This document shows positions 1-7,116 of a stretch of DNA of 51,425 bases, one piece after another. Each line of letters opens with the position of its first letter. Within the stretch, counting starts at the first letter, position 1. The notes beneath the pieces are model-generated. The model made no database searches, had not been told where the DNA came from, and was given only the letters and a program-made list of their open reading frames with translations. The position numbers were made by a program, and so were the translations under genes. The stretch is from a virus. The stretch spans positions 1 to 51,425 of the IMG/VR virus record IMGVR_UViG_3300037297_000175. The stretch is one strand, 5' to 3'.

Positions 1-25
1 GCTCCTGAAATCAATAGAGGAATGC

Positions 26-361
26 ATGCCGCTCTTCGAGCATTTCAGAGAGCAGGGCTCGTCGTATAGTGAAATAAACGCATGGGACGCGGTGGCAGGC
101 CGGATGGTTAAAAATATCATCGTTACAGGTATGGCCTGCAAGAGAAGATACAATAGAATCAAAGACAAAAAGAAAGATAGTTGGAAGCTTGCCACTGAAA
201 AGATTAATGCCTACGAGCGCGACATTTCAGAGGCAACGTTCGACAATACCTCAGAGATGCTCAAAAAAATGGAAGCGTTGTTACAGGTGGTGAATCAAAA
301 CACCCTGAAGCTCCAGGGAATAGATCGAGATCTCGAAGAGATCATGAAGATGTGGGAGTAA
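26..361 (+). CDS. Hypothetical 111-aa protein
   Basis: Not recognised. It is a charged protein with a basic middle (many Lys/Arg near residues 38-55) and a heptad-like C-terminal half (residues about 75-108) that could form a coiled coil. An AGAGG ribosome site lies 5 bases before the ATG. The frame is open to the window edge, so a longer N-terminus cannot be excluded. It lies in the lead-in (1-624) that seems not to belong to the main circle, so its neighbour in the actual phage may differ. Confidence 0.55.
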   Translation: MPLFEHFREQGSSYSEINAWDAVAGRMVKNIIVTGMACKRRYNRIKDKKKDSWKLATEKINAYERDISEATFDNTSEMLKKMEALLQVVNQNTLKLQGIDRDLEEIMKMWE

Positions 362-363
362 GG

Positions 364-519
364 ATGTGGCACTTCATGTATTGCGGCCACTGCCCAATAT
401 ACAACTGTACCCACTGCCGTTGCTCTTGGACGTGGGAGCGGCGATGGATGACGGACCTTTGTAATCGAGAGGTAGGTGAGAAAAGAAGAACTGCCGGGCC
501 TACGAATGGGGCGCTGTGA
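364..519 (+). CDS. Small Cys/His-rich protein, 51 aa
   Basis: A short frame begins three bases after the stop of the preceding gene. It encodes a cluster of Cys and His (residues 7-20 read CGHC, then CTHC and RC), which looks like a small zinc-binding knuckle. The rest is Trp/Arg-rich. The preceding GGGAGTAAGG could serve as ribosome site. Function unknown. It lies in the alternative lead-in segment. Confidence 0.45.
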   Translation: MWHFMYCGHCPIYNCTHCRCSWTWERRWMTDLCNREVGEKRRTAGPTNGAL

Positions 520-558
520 TTTATGGGCAGTTGGAATTGAACTTTAAGAGGAGGAACG

Positions 559-1239
559 ATGAAATACCTAACCTTCAAACGGGAGATGGCGCGCGCCTAT
601 GCAGATGGTCGGAAGCGGATGACACGAAGAGTCCTAAAGGTTCGGAAGCAAGGTGGAAAGATGGGACATCCTGAGCCTCCATGGCAAGTCGAAGAGGATG
701 GAAAGCTATACTATCAGGACGAATACGGTGATTATCATCCAGCCGATGATTTCTGTCCCTACGGTCAACCCGGAGATCAGCTCATACTCGGGACGACTTG
801 GGCTGTTCCAAGGGAATTTGATCACTTAAAGCCAAGTGAGTTGCCATTTTCAGTCAATGGTCTTCTAAATGGTGTTATGCCCATCCCTATATGGTCGTAC
901 TTCGAGTCGTACTTCGATTCGGACGAGAAGCCGGATTGGTTCGGAAAGCTGAGACCAGGTCGATTTCTTCCAAGCAAATTCCGAAATCGGATGCCGCGCG
1001 AGACGTTGAAGATCGTACGCGCTGAACGGGTGCAGGACATCACGAATGAAGAGGCGATCTTGGAGGGGATATTCGAGACACCCCGTGAACCAGGGTTTGA
1101 TTGCTGGTCAACGTACGGCATGCGTGACTACTACCCAACGCCACGAGATGCATTCAGGGCGCTTTGGGATTCGATTAACGATAAGAGACATGGATGCTCT
1201 TATTCGGAGAATCCTTGGATTTTCGTTATTGGCTGGTGA
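559..1239 (+). CDS. ASCH-domain phage protein
   Basis: Resembles phage ASCH-fold proteins (PUA-like beta barrel, probable nucleic-acid or modified-base binding). The N-terminus has TFKREMARA and a basic GRKRMTRR segment. The middle has GDQLILGTTW, and the C-terminal half has RFLPSKFRNRMPRETLKI followed by ERVQDITNEEAILEGI, the typical order in this family. It ends in NPWIFVIGW. A GAGGAGG ribosome site precedes the ATG. Bases 625-751 recur at the right end of the window, where a second N-terminus of the same gene starts at 51227. An HNH gene follows immediately and seems to have displaced the original 3' end. Confidence 0.7.
   Translation: MKYLTFKREMARAYADGRKRMTRRVLKVRKQGGKMGHPEPPWQVEEDGKLYYQDEYGDYHPADDFCPYGQPGDQLILGTTWAVPREFDHLKPSELPFSVNGLLNGVMPIPIWSYFESYFDSDEKPDWFGKLRPGRFLPSKFRNRMPRETLKIVRAERVQDITNEEAILEGIFETPREPGFDCWSTYGMRDYYPTPRDAFRALWDSINDKRHGCSYSENPWIFVIGW
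625..751 (+). repeat. 127-bp exact repeat, left copy
   Basis: Identical to 51299-51425. The first mismatch on the left is base 624 (A) against 51298 (G); farther left the two copies diverge. It lies inside the ASCH gene. The length equals a common assembly k-mer, so it probably marks where the assembly path re-enters itself. Confidence 0.9.
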
Positions 1240-1242
1240 ATT

Positions 1243-1743
1243 TTGGGTAACTATAAACACGGCATGTCTGGTACTAGAGTGCACAATATATGGATGGGAA
1301 TGCATGATAGATGCAAAAATAAAAGACTAGATCGCCATACATATAAAAAGATAACTGTTTGCGAGAGATGGAATAAGTTTGAGAATTTCTTTGAAGACAT
1401 GGGGAATCCACCAACAAACAAGCACTCAATAGATAGAATCGACAATGACGGTAACTATTGCCCTGAAAACTGTAGATGGGCAACGTATACAGAACAGGCG
1501 CGGAATAAAAGCAACAATACTATACTAGAGTACGATGGCAAAAGAATGACCATTGCCGAATGGTCTGAGTATAATGGCATTAAAGCAGCGACTATCTGCC
1601 GAAGGATATATGTTCAGAGGTGGCCATTGTCAGAGGCTCTTACCAGGGAGCCAATAAAAAAATTACCAGAGATAAAGCCATGGGTAGAAGCCAGAATGAG
1701 TCGAACAACATGGTATAGAAGAAAGAAAAATGGACAAATTTAA
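1243..1743 (+). CDS. HNH homing-type endonuclease
   Basis: An HNH nuclease of the kind found as free-standing homing genes in phages. The core is HSIDRIDNDGNYCPENCRWA (residues 61-80), with His61, the Asp/Asn cluster and Asn76 as likely metal and catalytic residues, followed by the usual EQARNKSNN. The N-terminus carries the family KHGMSGTR...IW segment, and the C-terminal third looks like a helix-turn-helix DNA-binding module (AEWSEYNGIKAATICRRI). The start is a TTG just after the ASCH stop; ATG 1264 is an alternative. It is clearly more A+T-rich than its neighbours, which fits recent transfer. Confidence 0.75.
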   Translation: MGNYKHGMSGTRVHNIWMGMHDRCKNKRLDRHTYKKITVCERWNKFENFFEDMGNPPTNKHSIDRIDNDGNYCPENCRWATYTEQARNKSNNTILEYDGKRMTIAEWSEYNGIKAATICRRIYVQRWPLSEALTREPIKKLPEIKPWVEARMSRTTWYRRKKNGQI

Positions 1744-1744
1744 A

Positions 1745-1777
1745 AGTAACCCGTGGAATTGGGCTTTAGGATGGTGA
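1745..1777 (+). pseudogene. Residual second 3' end of the ASCH gene
   Basis: Directly after the HNH stop, another frame reads SNPWNWALGW and then TGA. This matches the C-terminus of the ASCH protein upstream (SENPWIFVIGW, then TGA) at N, P, W, G and W. It looks like the original 3' end of that gene, left behind when the HNH gene entered with its own copy of the end. Short, so the homology is suggestive only. Confidence 0.5.
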
Positions 1778-1778
1778 G

Positions 1779-1982
1779 ATGAAAACCGTGAAAATAACGA
1801 TTGAGGTAGAGGTGCCGGATGATGCAACACAGGCAGCTGTAGACGACATTGGTCAACCGTGGTCATTTAGTGGTAATGCAGAAATTTTTGATTGCGACAG
1901 TTTCGGTCAAATTTGGACCGGAAAAAACTGCACCCAATGTCGTGTAATCAACTGGCGCGAAACACTCACGGAGGTGAAGTGA
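1779..1982 (+). CDS. Hypothetical 67-aa protein
   Basis: A small protein beginning with alternating hydrophobic/charged residues (VKITIEVEVP), a probable beta strand, and carrying Cys at about 40, 51 and 54. The AGGATGGTGAG before the ATG is an acceptable ribosome site. Its stop overlaps the next ATG (TGATG). Function unknown. Confidence 0.5.
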   Translation: MKTVKITIEVEVPDDATQAAVDDIGQPWSFSGNAEIFDCDSFGQIWTGKNCTQCRVINWRETLTEVK

Positions 1983-2206
1983 TGATCATACCGGATCCAA
2001 TTGAGATAATGAAACAAAGACAAGAGGAATCCATGGACAGAATCGTAATCATAAATGATGTAGAATGCTACCCATGCGATGATTGCGGGAAAGCGACGCC
2101 ACTCGATGACATCGTATGCATGGACCCATTAGGTGTGTCAGGCGGCATCTATGGAGATTGCTTGGATAGATGGATAGAAGAAAGGGAAAAAAATGAGACC
2201 GGATAA
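1982..2206 (+). CDS. Small protein with CxxC-type cluster
   Basis: Start chosen at ATG 1982, overlapping the previous stop; a longer frame to 1892 lies inside the upstream gene. The 74-aa product has CYPCDDC in the middle and further Cys later, suggesting a metal-binding site. The end overlaps the next gene by 14 bases. Function unknown. Confidence 0.5.
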   Translation: MIIPDPIEIMKQRQEESMDRIVIINDVECYPCDDCGKATPLDDIVCMDPLGVSGGIYGDCLDRWIEEREKNETG

Positions 2207-2537
2207 GCCAGGGTATTGGTGGTACAAAACGTCTGATGGCAGGGAAAGAATCGCTGATATTGCGAGCGGGTTTTCTTTCGAATTGTGCGTCATTAATAAC
2301 CATCGTCCAGTTTGTGTTTCGGTGTTCGAATGTTCGTCAGAATTTGATAAATGGCTCGGCCAGGTGCGCCCGCCGAAGAAGGTGAGGCGAATTAAAGTTG
2401 ATGTTGTGAAAGAGTTGCTGTCTGGATACAGAAATGCTGTAGAGGTTTATTACGGCACAGAAGAAGACGATCACGGTGATTTGGTAAAATACGACGACGT
2501 CAAAGAGTACTTGATTGGAGAAGATGATGGAGAATAG
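2193..2537 (+). CDS. RPDKPG-family small protein, copy 1
   Basis: A 114-aa protein opening with RPDKPGYWWYK and containing WLGQVRPPKK near residue 55-65. The next gene has the same two blocks in the same order, so the two are tandem paralogues. The A-rich GAAAGGGAAAAAA stretch supplies the ribosome site. The Trp-rich opening is common in small phage proteins of unknown role; no function can be given. Confidence 0.6.
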   Translation: MRPDKPGYWWYKTSDGRERIADIASGFSFELCVINNHRPVCVSVFECSSEFDKWLGQVRPPKKVRRIKVDVVKELLSGYRNAVEVYYGTEEDDHGDLVKYDDVKEYLIGEDDGE

Positions 2538-2940
2538 ACCGGACAAACCAGGATGCTACTGGTGGGAAGACGACTGCGGACGATATCACGTCGCAGAGTT
2601 TGACGAGGAAATGAAGACCCTTGATTCTTGCGATACTGGTTTTGTTAGTCCAGAAAAGTTTGAAGACTCGGTCTGTTTTATTCGATGGGTAGGCCCGGCG
2701 CACCCGCCGAAGTTGGAACCAACAACCGTACACGAAATGGTGAGCCAATGGCTCGTAAGAAATGGGGCCGATGGGCTCTGGAACGAAGAAGGGCCTTGCG
2801 GTTGTGATGGAACTGCACCGTGCGGCGACGGTCCATATACGGAGTGTAAAGCGGCGGTAGCTGTAGATGAGGATGGTAATGGTGTTGACTTTATATACTA
2901 TCCTGTAACTATACTACCTTATTGGGACTCCAATGGCTGA
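2527..2940 (+). CDS. RPDKPG-family small protein, copy 2
   Basis: Second paralogue: it opens with RPDKPGCYWWED and has WVGPAHPPKL about 45 residues later. The C-terminal half is unrelated to copy 1 and is Cys-rich (CGCDGTAPCGDGPYTEC). I placed the start at ATG 2527, six bases after GGAG; ATG 2524 or TTG 2515 are possible. The end overlaps the DUF5131 gene by eight bases. Function unknown. Confidence 0.6.
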   Translation: MENRPDKPGCYWWEDDCGRYHVAEFDEEMKTLDSCDTGFVSPEKFEDSVCFIRWVGPAHPPKLEPTTVHEMVSQWLVRNGADGLWNEEGPCGCDGTAPCGDGPYTECKAAVAVDEDGNGVDFIYYPVTILPYWDSNG

Positions 2941-3883
2941 CAAATCGAATATAGAGTGGTGTGATGCCACGTGGAACCCGGTGGTTGGTTGCTCGAAGGT
3001 GTCGGATGGGTGCGCGAATTGCTACGCAGAGCAGATGGTGAACAGGTTTACTCATTTAACGGGAGTTCACAGATATTCAGACCAGACGGGCGAAAGATAT
3101 TGTGATGGCCTTGGATGGGACGGAAGCGCCCACTTCATGCCGCACAAACTTGAGCAACCGTTTCATTGGCGGAAACCTCGCAAGATCTTTGTCTGCAGCA
3201 TGGGGGACCTGTTCCACGAGAGCCTCACCAACGAGCAGATCGCGGCCGTGTTCGGCGTGATGGCCGCTACGCCGCAGCATCAGTACGTGGTTCTGACGAA
3301 GCGGCTACAGCGGGCGATGAAGTGGTTCAACTGGGTAGATAGTATTCGGCATCCACGATACGGGGAAATAGAACCGTCTGTCGAGTGTGCTTTTCAACTT
3401 CTTAGGCAAGCGGAGCCTGATGGGGATGGACCTATTCACTGCAAGTACGGGCCGAATCCAGATGCTAAATGGCCCCTTGAAAATGTCATCATGTGCGCCA
3501 GCGTGGAAAATCAGCCGACAGTAGATGAGCGGGCACCACTCCTCTTTCAGATTCCTGCGAAATGGCACGGGGTGAGCGTTGAGCCGATGCTTGAGTCGAT
3601 CGATTTATACATGGATATGTATGAGAGCGAGACAGGATATTGGCACGCTCATGACTGTCCAAATTATTGTGATTATGCGTGTGACGGCTTTACCTCAGAA
3701 GGCGGAATAGATCTCGTCATCTGCGGTGCCGAGACCGGGCCTGGTAAACGGCCGTTCAAAGACGAGTGGGCACTGGACTTGAGAGACCAGTGTCGAGAGG
3801 CAGACACTCCCTTCTTCTTTAAAAAGGACGGAAACGGAAATGGGACGCTCTGCGGTGTCGAATATCATGAGTGGGTGAAGTAA
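2933..3883 (+). CDS. DUF5131 (phage Gp37/Gp68) family protein
   Basis: Matches the phage Gp37/Gp68 family, whose members open with IEWCDATWNPVVGC. Cys20, Cys27 and Cys30 form a C-x6-C-x2-C set, and the body has KIFVCSMGDLFHE, VVLTKR, and late VICGAETGPGKRPF and PFFFKKDG blocks in the expected order. The family is thought to be radical-SAM-like, with an unknown substrate, and is often found in phage early regions. Length (316 aa) is close to normal. No defect is visible. Confidence 0.85.
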   Translation: MADKSNIEWCDATWNPVVGCSKVSDGCANCYAEQMVNRFTHLTGVHRYSDQTGERYCDGLGWDGSAHFMPHKLEQPFHWRKPRKIFVCSMGDLFHESLTNEQIAAVFGVMAATPQHQYVVLTKRLQRAMKWFNWVDSIRHPRYGEIEPSVECAFQLLRQAEPDGDGPIHCKYGPNPDAKWPLENVIMCASVENQPTVDERAPLLFQIPAKWHGVSVEPMLESIDLYMDMYESETGYWHAHDCPNYCDYACDGFTSEGGIDLVICGAETGPGKRPFKDEWALDLRDQCREADTPFFFKKDGNGNGTLCGVEYHEWVK

Positions 3884-3957
3884 TGGACGATTATTGTGAT
3901 ATTTGTAAATGGAGATACTCAAGATATTGCTGGCTGCTTGGTTGTGTTTACAGTTAA
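3883..3957 (+). CDS. Possible 24-aa Cys-rich micropeptide
   Basis: An ATG overlapping the stop of the previous gene (TAATG) opens a 24-codon frame with four Cys and several aromatic residues. Translational coupling and the Cys pattern make it plausible, but there is no independent support and it could be chance. Confidence 0.25.
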   Translation: MDDYCDICKWRYSRYCWLLGCVYS

Positions 3958-3974
3958 GTGGCCGACTGAATAAC

Positions 3975-4120
3975 AAATAGGCCGAACCCCTATTTGCCCA
4001 ATGGTGGGTGGCTCTTTATGCCGCGCCGCGAAACAACATGCAGCAAACCATGAGTTTGATGCCAGCAAAAAAGCGACGATATCGTTTGTTCGATTTTAAT
4101 CAGCGGCGCGGCATTTTTTA
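3975..4120 (+). ncRNA. Candidate structured RNA ending in a terminator
   Basis: Between the DUF5131 and the 4139 gene. A perfect 7-bp hairpin with a 7-base loop lies at 3975-3995. A perfect 12-bp inverted repeat (ATGCCGCGCCGC at 4018-4029, its complement at 4103-4114) encloses 73 bases, including the palindrome ACGATATCGT near 4075-4084. The second arm runs into six T. This could be a small RNA closed by a long-range stem and a terminator, or a regulatory leader and terminator for the following gene. No known RNA family recognised. Confidence 0.45.
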
Positions 4121-4138
4121 AACGAAAGGAAAATCGTC

Positions 4139-4393
4139 ATGAACAATCCTGTATCAAAAAATCATAGACACTTGCTTGAGCACACCCTTGGTGGACCAGA
4201 CCCCGCAAAATGGTACCGAAATCATTTCGTGGCTGGCGACGGACACACTGATTTGCCAGCACTGAGAGAGATGGAAGACCTCGGGTTTATGAAAGAGGTT
4301 CCCGCTCCTACTTTTTGTCCGGACAGTATCGTCTTTGTGGTGACCGAAAAGGGCAAAGAAGAGTTGAGAAAGGAACCATCGAGTAAGCCCTAA
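4139..4393 (+). CDS. Small phage protein, winged-helix-like
   Basis: 84 aa. It has RHLLEHTLGG, then RNHFVAGDGHTDLPALREMEDLG, and ends with VFVVTEKGKEEL. This layout (an aromatic/His-rich core ending in a V-T-x-x-G-x-x strand-helix) occurs in short phage proteins that resemble a winged-helix half. An AAAGGAAAA ribosome site precedes the ATG. It is the last plus-strand gene before the convergent tail-fibre gene, whose stop lies eight bases away. Function not known. Confidence 0.6.
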   Translation: MNNPVSKNHRHLLEHTLGGPDPAKWYRNHFVAGDGHTDLPALREMEDLGFMKEVPAPTFCPDSIVFVVTEKGKEELRKEPSSKP

Positions 4394-4400
4394 ACCACAC

Positions 4401-5864
4401 CTATCTCATCCCGGGATTGGTGATACGGCAGAGAAAACCGCTCCGTGAAACAAACCACATATCCATGCCGTCAAAGAGCAATCGGCCTGGTTCGTCTCCT
4501 GTGACGATGCCTGTCGGTATATTGGTCAACACCATGCTGGCCGTATAATCCTGTTGCGATGTCGACGTGTTTGATTTCATAAATTGTGTCAACGGAATTT
4601 TTGCAAACGCAAGTCTTGCCTCGTCATACACTTCGCTCTGTTGATGTATTTGCAACCACAGGTTGTATCCGTCGCATCCGGATACAACATTATAATCTTG
4701 GACATCAGAATACCATTCATGATTATCGATTGTTATACAATACTTTATCTCATCTTCAGATTTTACTAGAAGATGAAAAGATCCAGTTGGACCAGCACAC
4801 ACCACGGTTCCATATGACCCGCCGAAATTGCAAATCGCCTTGGGAAGATAGTTATAAAAAGCAGAAAGAGCGGAATATATAACGCCGCCAGTGTAATCAC
4901 TTACCGTTGGATCTACTATTTTTGCCGAACAAAGACGAACATCATGATTTGTTCCATTGATGACTCGTGACAACCAATAGACATGGCTTCCATCGGAAAC
5001 GATCCTACCATTAGATGAAGAAACAGGCGATGAAACACCATTTCCGCTCCCTTTTGCCACGGATCCTGTACCTGCACGGGGTACAATAGCGACGCCGCAT
5101 TTGCCTGAGATATTGTCGCTCGATACAGCCAGATGCAAAGAACTTGCAATGATAATCTTGGAGTACTCCTCGTCCGTCGAGTAATCCATATTAAGATTAT
5201 AATTCCATTGTGGCACATATCCGCTGGAGCTCTGGGTGTAGAAACTTGTTACCCAATAGGTATTGCTTGTCGCCCTCCAGAGGACATAAAGACTCTCTCC
5301 GTCACAGCAGATACTCCTGATACTCTCCACTGTTCCAGCCGAAAATTCTAAATCCAACGCTGATCCTACGCCTGGGAAATTATCGTACCGGAATGGACCT
5401 ATAATTGGCAGTACACTGTCTGAATCTGTAAGCACATACAGGATGGGGAGTTGTGTTGTGCGACTGACACCGACACATGAATCTCGAATTACTACTCCAG
5501 GTATAACCGCAGTCAGATCCAGGAAATTGGGATATACGTCTGGCCTGGAAATGGATGTATAGGACTTAAATAAGCCTTCACAGACATCTTGCATCGACCA
5601 CATAGGGGGCTTGGTATTTCTGTTGAGTTGATATTGGAGCGCCTGCAGGTATTGGCTCGAAAGTGCTGTATCATCGCTACCCAACCAGCTCATGCCGGCA
5701 TCCGCCATGAGCTTTTGAAAATATCCATCGATGTTCCGTGCCCAGGCATGCTCGAGCGGTGTACCAGGATTGATTCCGTCTTTGTTCAGAAAAGTCCCAC
5801 CTGGATATTCCGGACTGGGGATTGTCGCCTGTGAGCCGTATGCCTGTGTTAATGACTTTGCCAT
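4401..5864 (-). CDS. Tail-associated protein, propeller-like repeats
   Basis: 487 aa, last gene of the late operon. The N-terminal 90 residues (GGTFLNKDGINPGTPLEHAWARNIDGYFQKLM) look like a virion-attachment segment. Afterwards a pattern recurs every 60-100 residues: CDGESLYVLWR, SDGSHVYWLSR, CDGYNLWLQ, FDGMDMWFVSR. Aspartate-Gly followed by an aromatic strand of this type is typical of beta-propeller blades. Position after the fibre genes suggests a distal fibre or receptor-binding protein. GAGGTAGAG gives the ribosome site. Assignment is from context and repeat pattern, not from a recognised family. Confidence 0.55.
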   Translation of the reverse strand: MAKSLTQAYGSQATIPSPEYPGGTFLNKDGINPGTPLEHAWARNIDGYFQKLMADAGMSWLGSDDTALSSQYLQALQYQLNRNTKPPMWSMQDVCEGLFKSYTSISRPDVYPNFLDLTAVIPGVVIRDSCVGVSRTTQLPILYVLTDSDSVLPIIGPFRYDNFPGVGSALDLEFSAGTVESIRSICCDGESLYVLWRATSNTYWVTSFYTQSSSGYVPQWNYNLNMDYSTDEEYSKIIIASSLHLAVSSDNISGKCGVAIVPRAGTGSVAKGSGNGVSSPVSSSNGRIVSDGSHVYWLSRVINGTNHDVRLCSAKIVDPTVSDYTGGVIYSALSAFYNYLPKAICNFGGSYGTVVCAGPTGSFHLLVKSEDEIKYCITIDNHEWYSDVQDYNVVSGCDGYNLWLQIHQQSEVYDEARLAFAKIPLTQFMKSNTSTSQQDYTASMVLTNIPTGIVTGDEPGRLLFDGMDMWFVSRSGFLCRITNPGMR

Positions 5865-5868
5865 ATCT

Positions 5869-6111
5869 CTACCTCATATGAGCAGCAATAGCCGAAGCAG
5901 CTGCTACGATAGGACCAATGATGGAGATCCATGTTCCGATGTTCCAACGTCGACGCTGTTCGTGCCGGAGCTGGCACGCCTCGAGCTTCTCATCAACCCT
6001 TGTGTTGACGCTGTGCTCGAGGCTGTGTATGGCCTCGGTGAATTTGAGATCTAGCGTCGTCATGGCGAGCTCAACGATCAGTTCAATCTCTCTGCGTCGT
6101 TCGTCGGTCAT
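5869..6111 (-). CDS. Small membrane protein, C-terminal TM segment
   Basis: 80 aa from ATG 6111, which lies four bases after the stop of the previous gene. The first 55 residues are charged and helical (ELIVELAMTTLDLKFTEAI...), the last 20 are hydrophobic (WISIIGPIVAAASAIAA). A coiled coil with one C-terminal membrane span resembles small holin-like or haemolysin-XhlA-type phage proteins, but the family is not certain. Confidence 0.5.
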   Translation of the reverse strand: MTDERRREIELIVELAMTTLDLKFTEAIHSLEHSVNTRVDEKLEACQLRHEQRRRWNIGTWISIIGPIVAAASAIAAHMR

Positions 6112-6115
6112 TGAT

Positions 6116-6388
6116 TTATCCGGTTTCCTCGTCGTCGACGGCCGCATCAGACTCCGCGATCAGCTCTTCCAGGATCTTGATGGCACCGCTGATATACAGG
6201 ATCTGCTGGTCGGCGCTTCGGAGTTGCTGATCCAGGGTGGCCCGCTGTTGCCGGCCCTTATCGAGCTCACCCTGAAGCTTTTTCAGTTCGCCTTTCAACA
6301 ACGACACTTTGATGACGCGTGATTCGTCCGTAACCATGTTTTTCTTGAGCTCTTGAAGAGCCGCTTCTCTCTGCTCGTTTGCTTTCAT
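6116..6388 (-). CDS. Small coiled-coil protein
   Basis: 90 aa. Start at ATG 6388, seven bases downstream of TAGGAGAAGG; a longer frame to 6430 would run into the glycosyltransferase gene. Residues 20-75 are almost entirely charged heptads (LKGELKKLQGELDKG...LDQQLRSADQQI), so a coiled coil is likely. It lies between the glycosyltransferase and the small membrane protein in the fibre region. Function unknown. Confidence 0.5.
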   Translation of the reverse strand: MKANEQREAALQELKKNMVTDESRVIKVSLLKGELKKLQGELDKGRQQRATLDQQLRSADQQILYISGAIKILEELIAESDAAVDDEETG

Positions 6389-6402
6389 TTGCTTACCTTC
6401 TC

Positions 6403-7116
6403 CTAACAAAGCATCGACTCGGAAATCCATGGCTTCCGTCCGTCGATGGTAAACGTCGACACGGATGCGTGCGCACTGTGCCGGATGATTGATTCCTTCT
6501 GTCCATATGCCTTGATCCGATAGGGTAACTCCTGCCAGTCTGGAATTACCCAGTTGCCTCGCAATGTGGATTCAAAACATCTCAATGGAATTTGATGGTC
6601 CGTTTGAAAATACTGAATCGGCTGCATCGCTAGAATGGCGAGCTCGGTAGAACGCCGAGAAAGCGCGTAAGCGCCCAGTGTCCTGGCCGACCATATCTGC
6701 CCGTCTGGATACAGAGAAAGGCGGCAGCCAGGGTGTGAGGAGCCGATGAGATAGTACCAGTCGCAGTCGTCGGGCACCTCGATTTCTGACAGATCTCCAA
6801 CGGGTTCGGTGTCGTCCTCGATGATGATAGTCCACTGTTCATCGGTGGCGAGGAAGTGCTCCATCGCCCGGAGATGAGAGCAATTGCATCCGTACGTCGT
6901 CGGGAACATTTTGAAGTGCCTGGATAACGGATCTATATCCTCGGGGACGTCTCCCCAGCGCGGTCGCCCCTCCTCGTCAAACGCACCATCGGACCACTGC
7001 ATGCCATCGACTGCAGGGATCCGTGTCAGGTCACAAAACGCCGATGACACGTGTTCCCATCGGTCCGTAGACCGGTCGAGGTTTATGCATCGAATTTTCA
7101 TGTCTTGTAAGATCAT
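6403..7116 (-). CDS. Family 25-like glycosyltransferase
   Basis: Resembles GT25 (LPS-type) glycosyltransferases: INLDRSTDRW at residues 11-20, IPAVDG at 33-38, GCNCSHLRAMEHF at 76-88 and IIIEDD at 97-102, where the acidic triplet binds the metal and nucleotide sugar. The C-terminal part has a typical tail (LGAYALSRRS, DHQIPLRCF). About 237 aa, near family length. It sits inside the tail-fibre block, so it may decorate a fibre or alter host surface sugar. The ATG directly follows the stop of the fibre gene; Met6 (7101) is an alternative start. Biochemical role is inferred from motifs. Confidence 0.7.
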   Translation of the reverse strand: MILQDMKIRCINLDRSTDRWEHVSSAFCDLTRIPAVDGMQWSDGAFDEEGRPRWGDVPEDIDPLSRHFKMFPTTYGCNCSHLRAMEHFLATDEQWTIIIEDDTEPVGDLSEIEVPDDCDWYYLIGSSHPGCRLSLYPDGQIWSARTLGAYALSRRSTELAILAMQPIQYFQTDHQIPLRCFESTLRGNWVIPDWQELPYRIKAYGQKESIIRHSAHASVSTFTIDGRKPWISESMLC

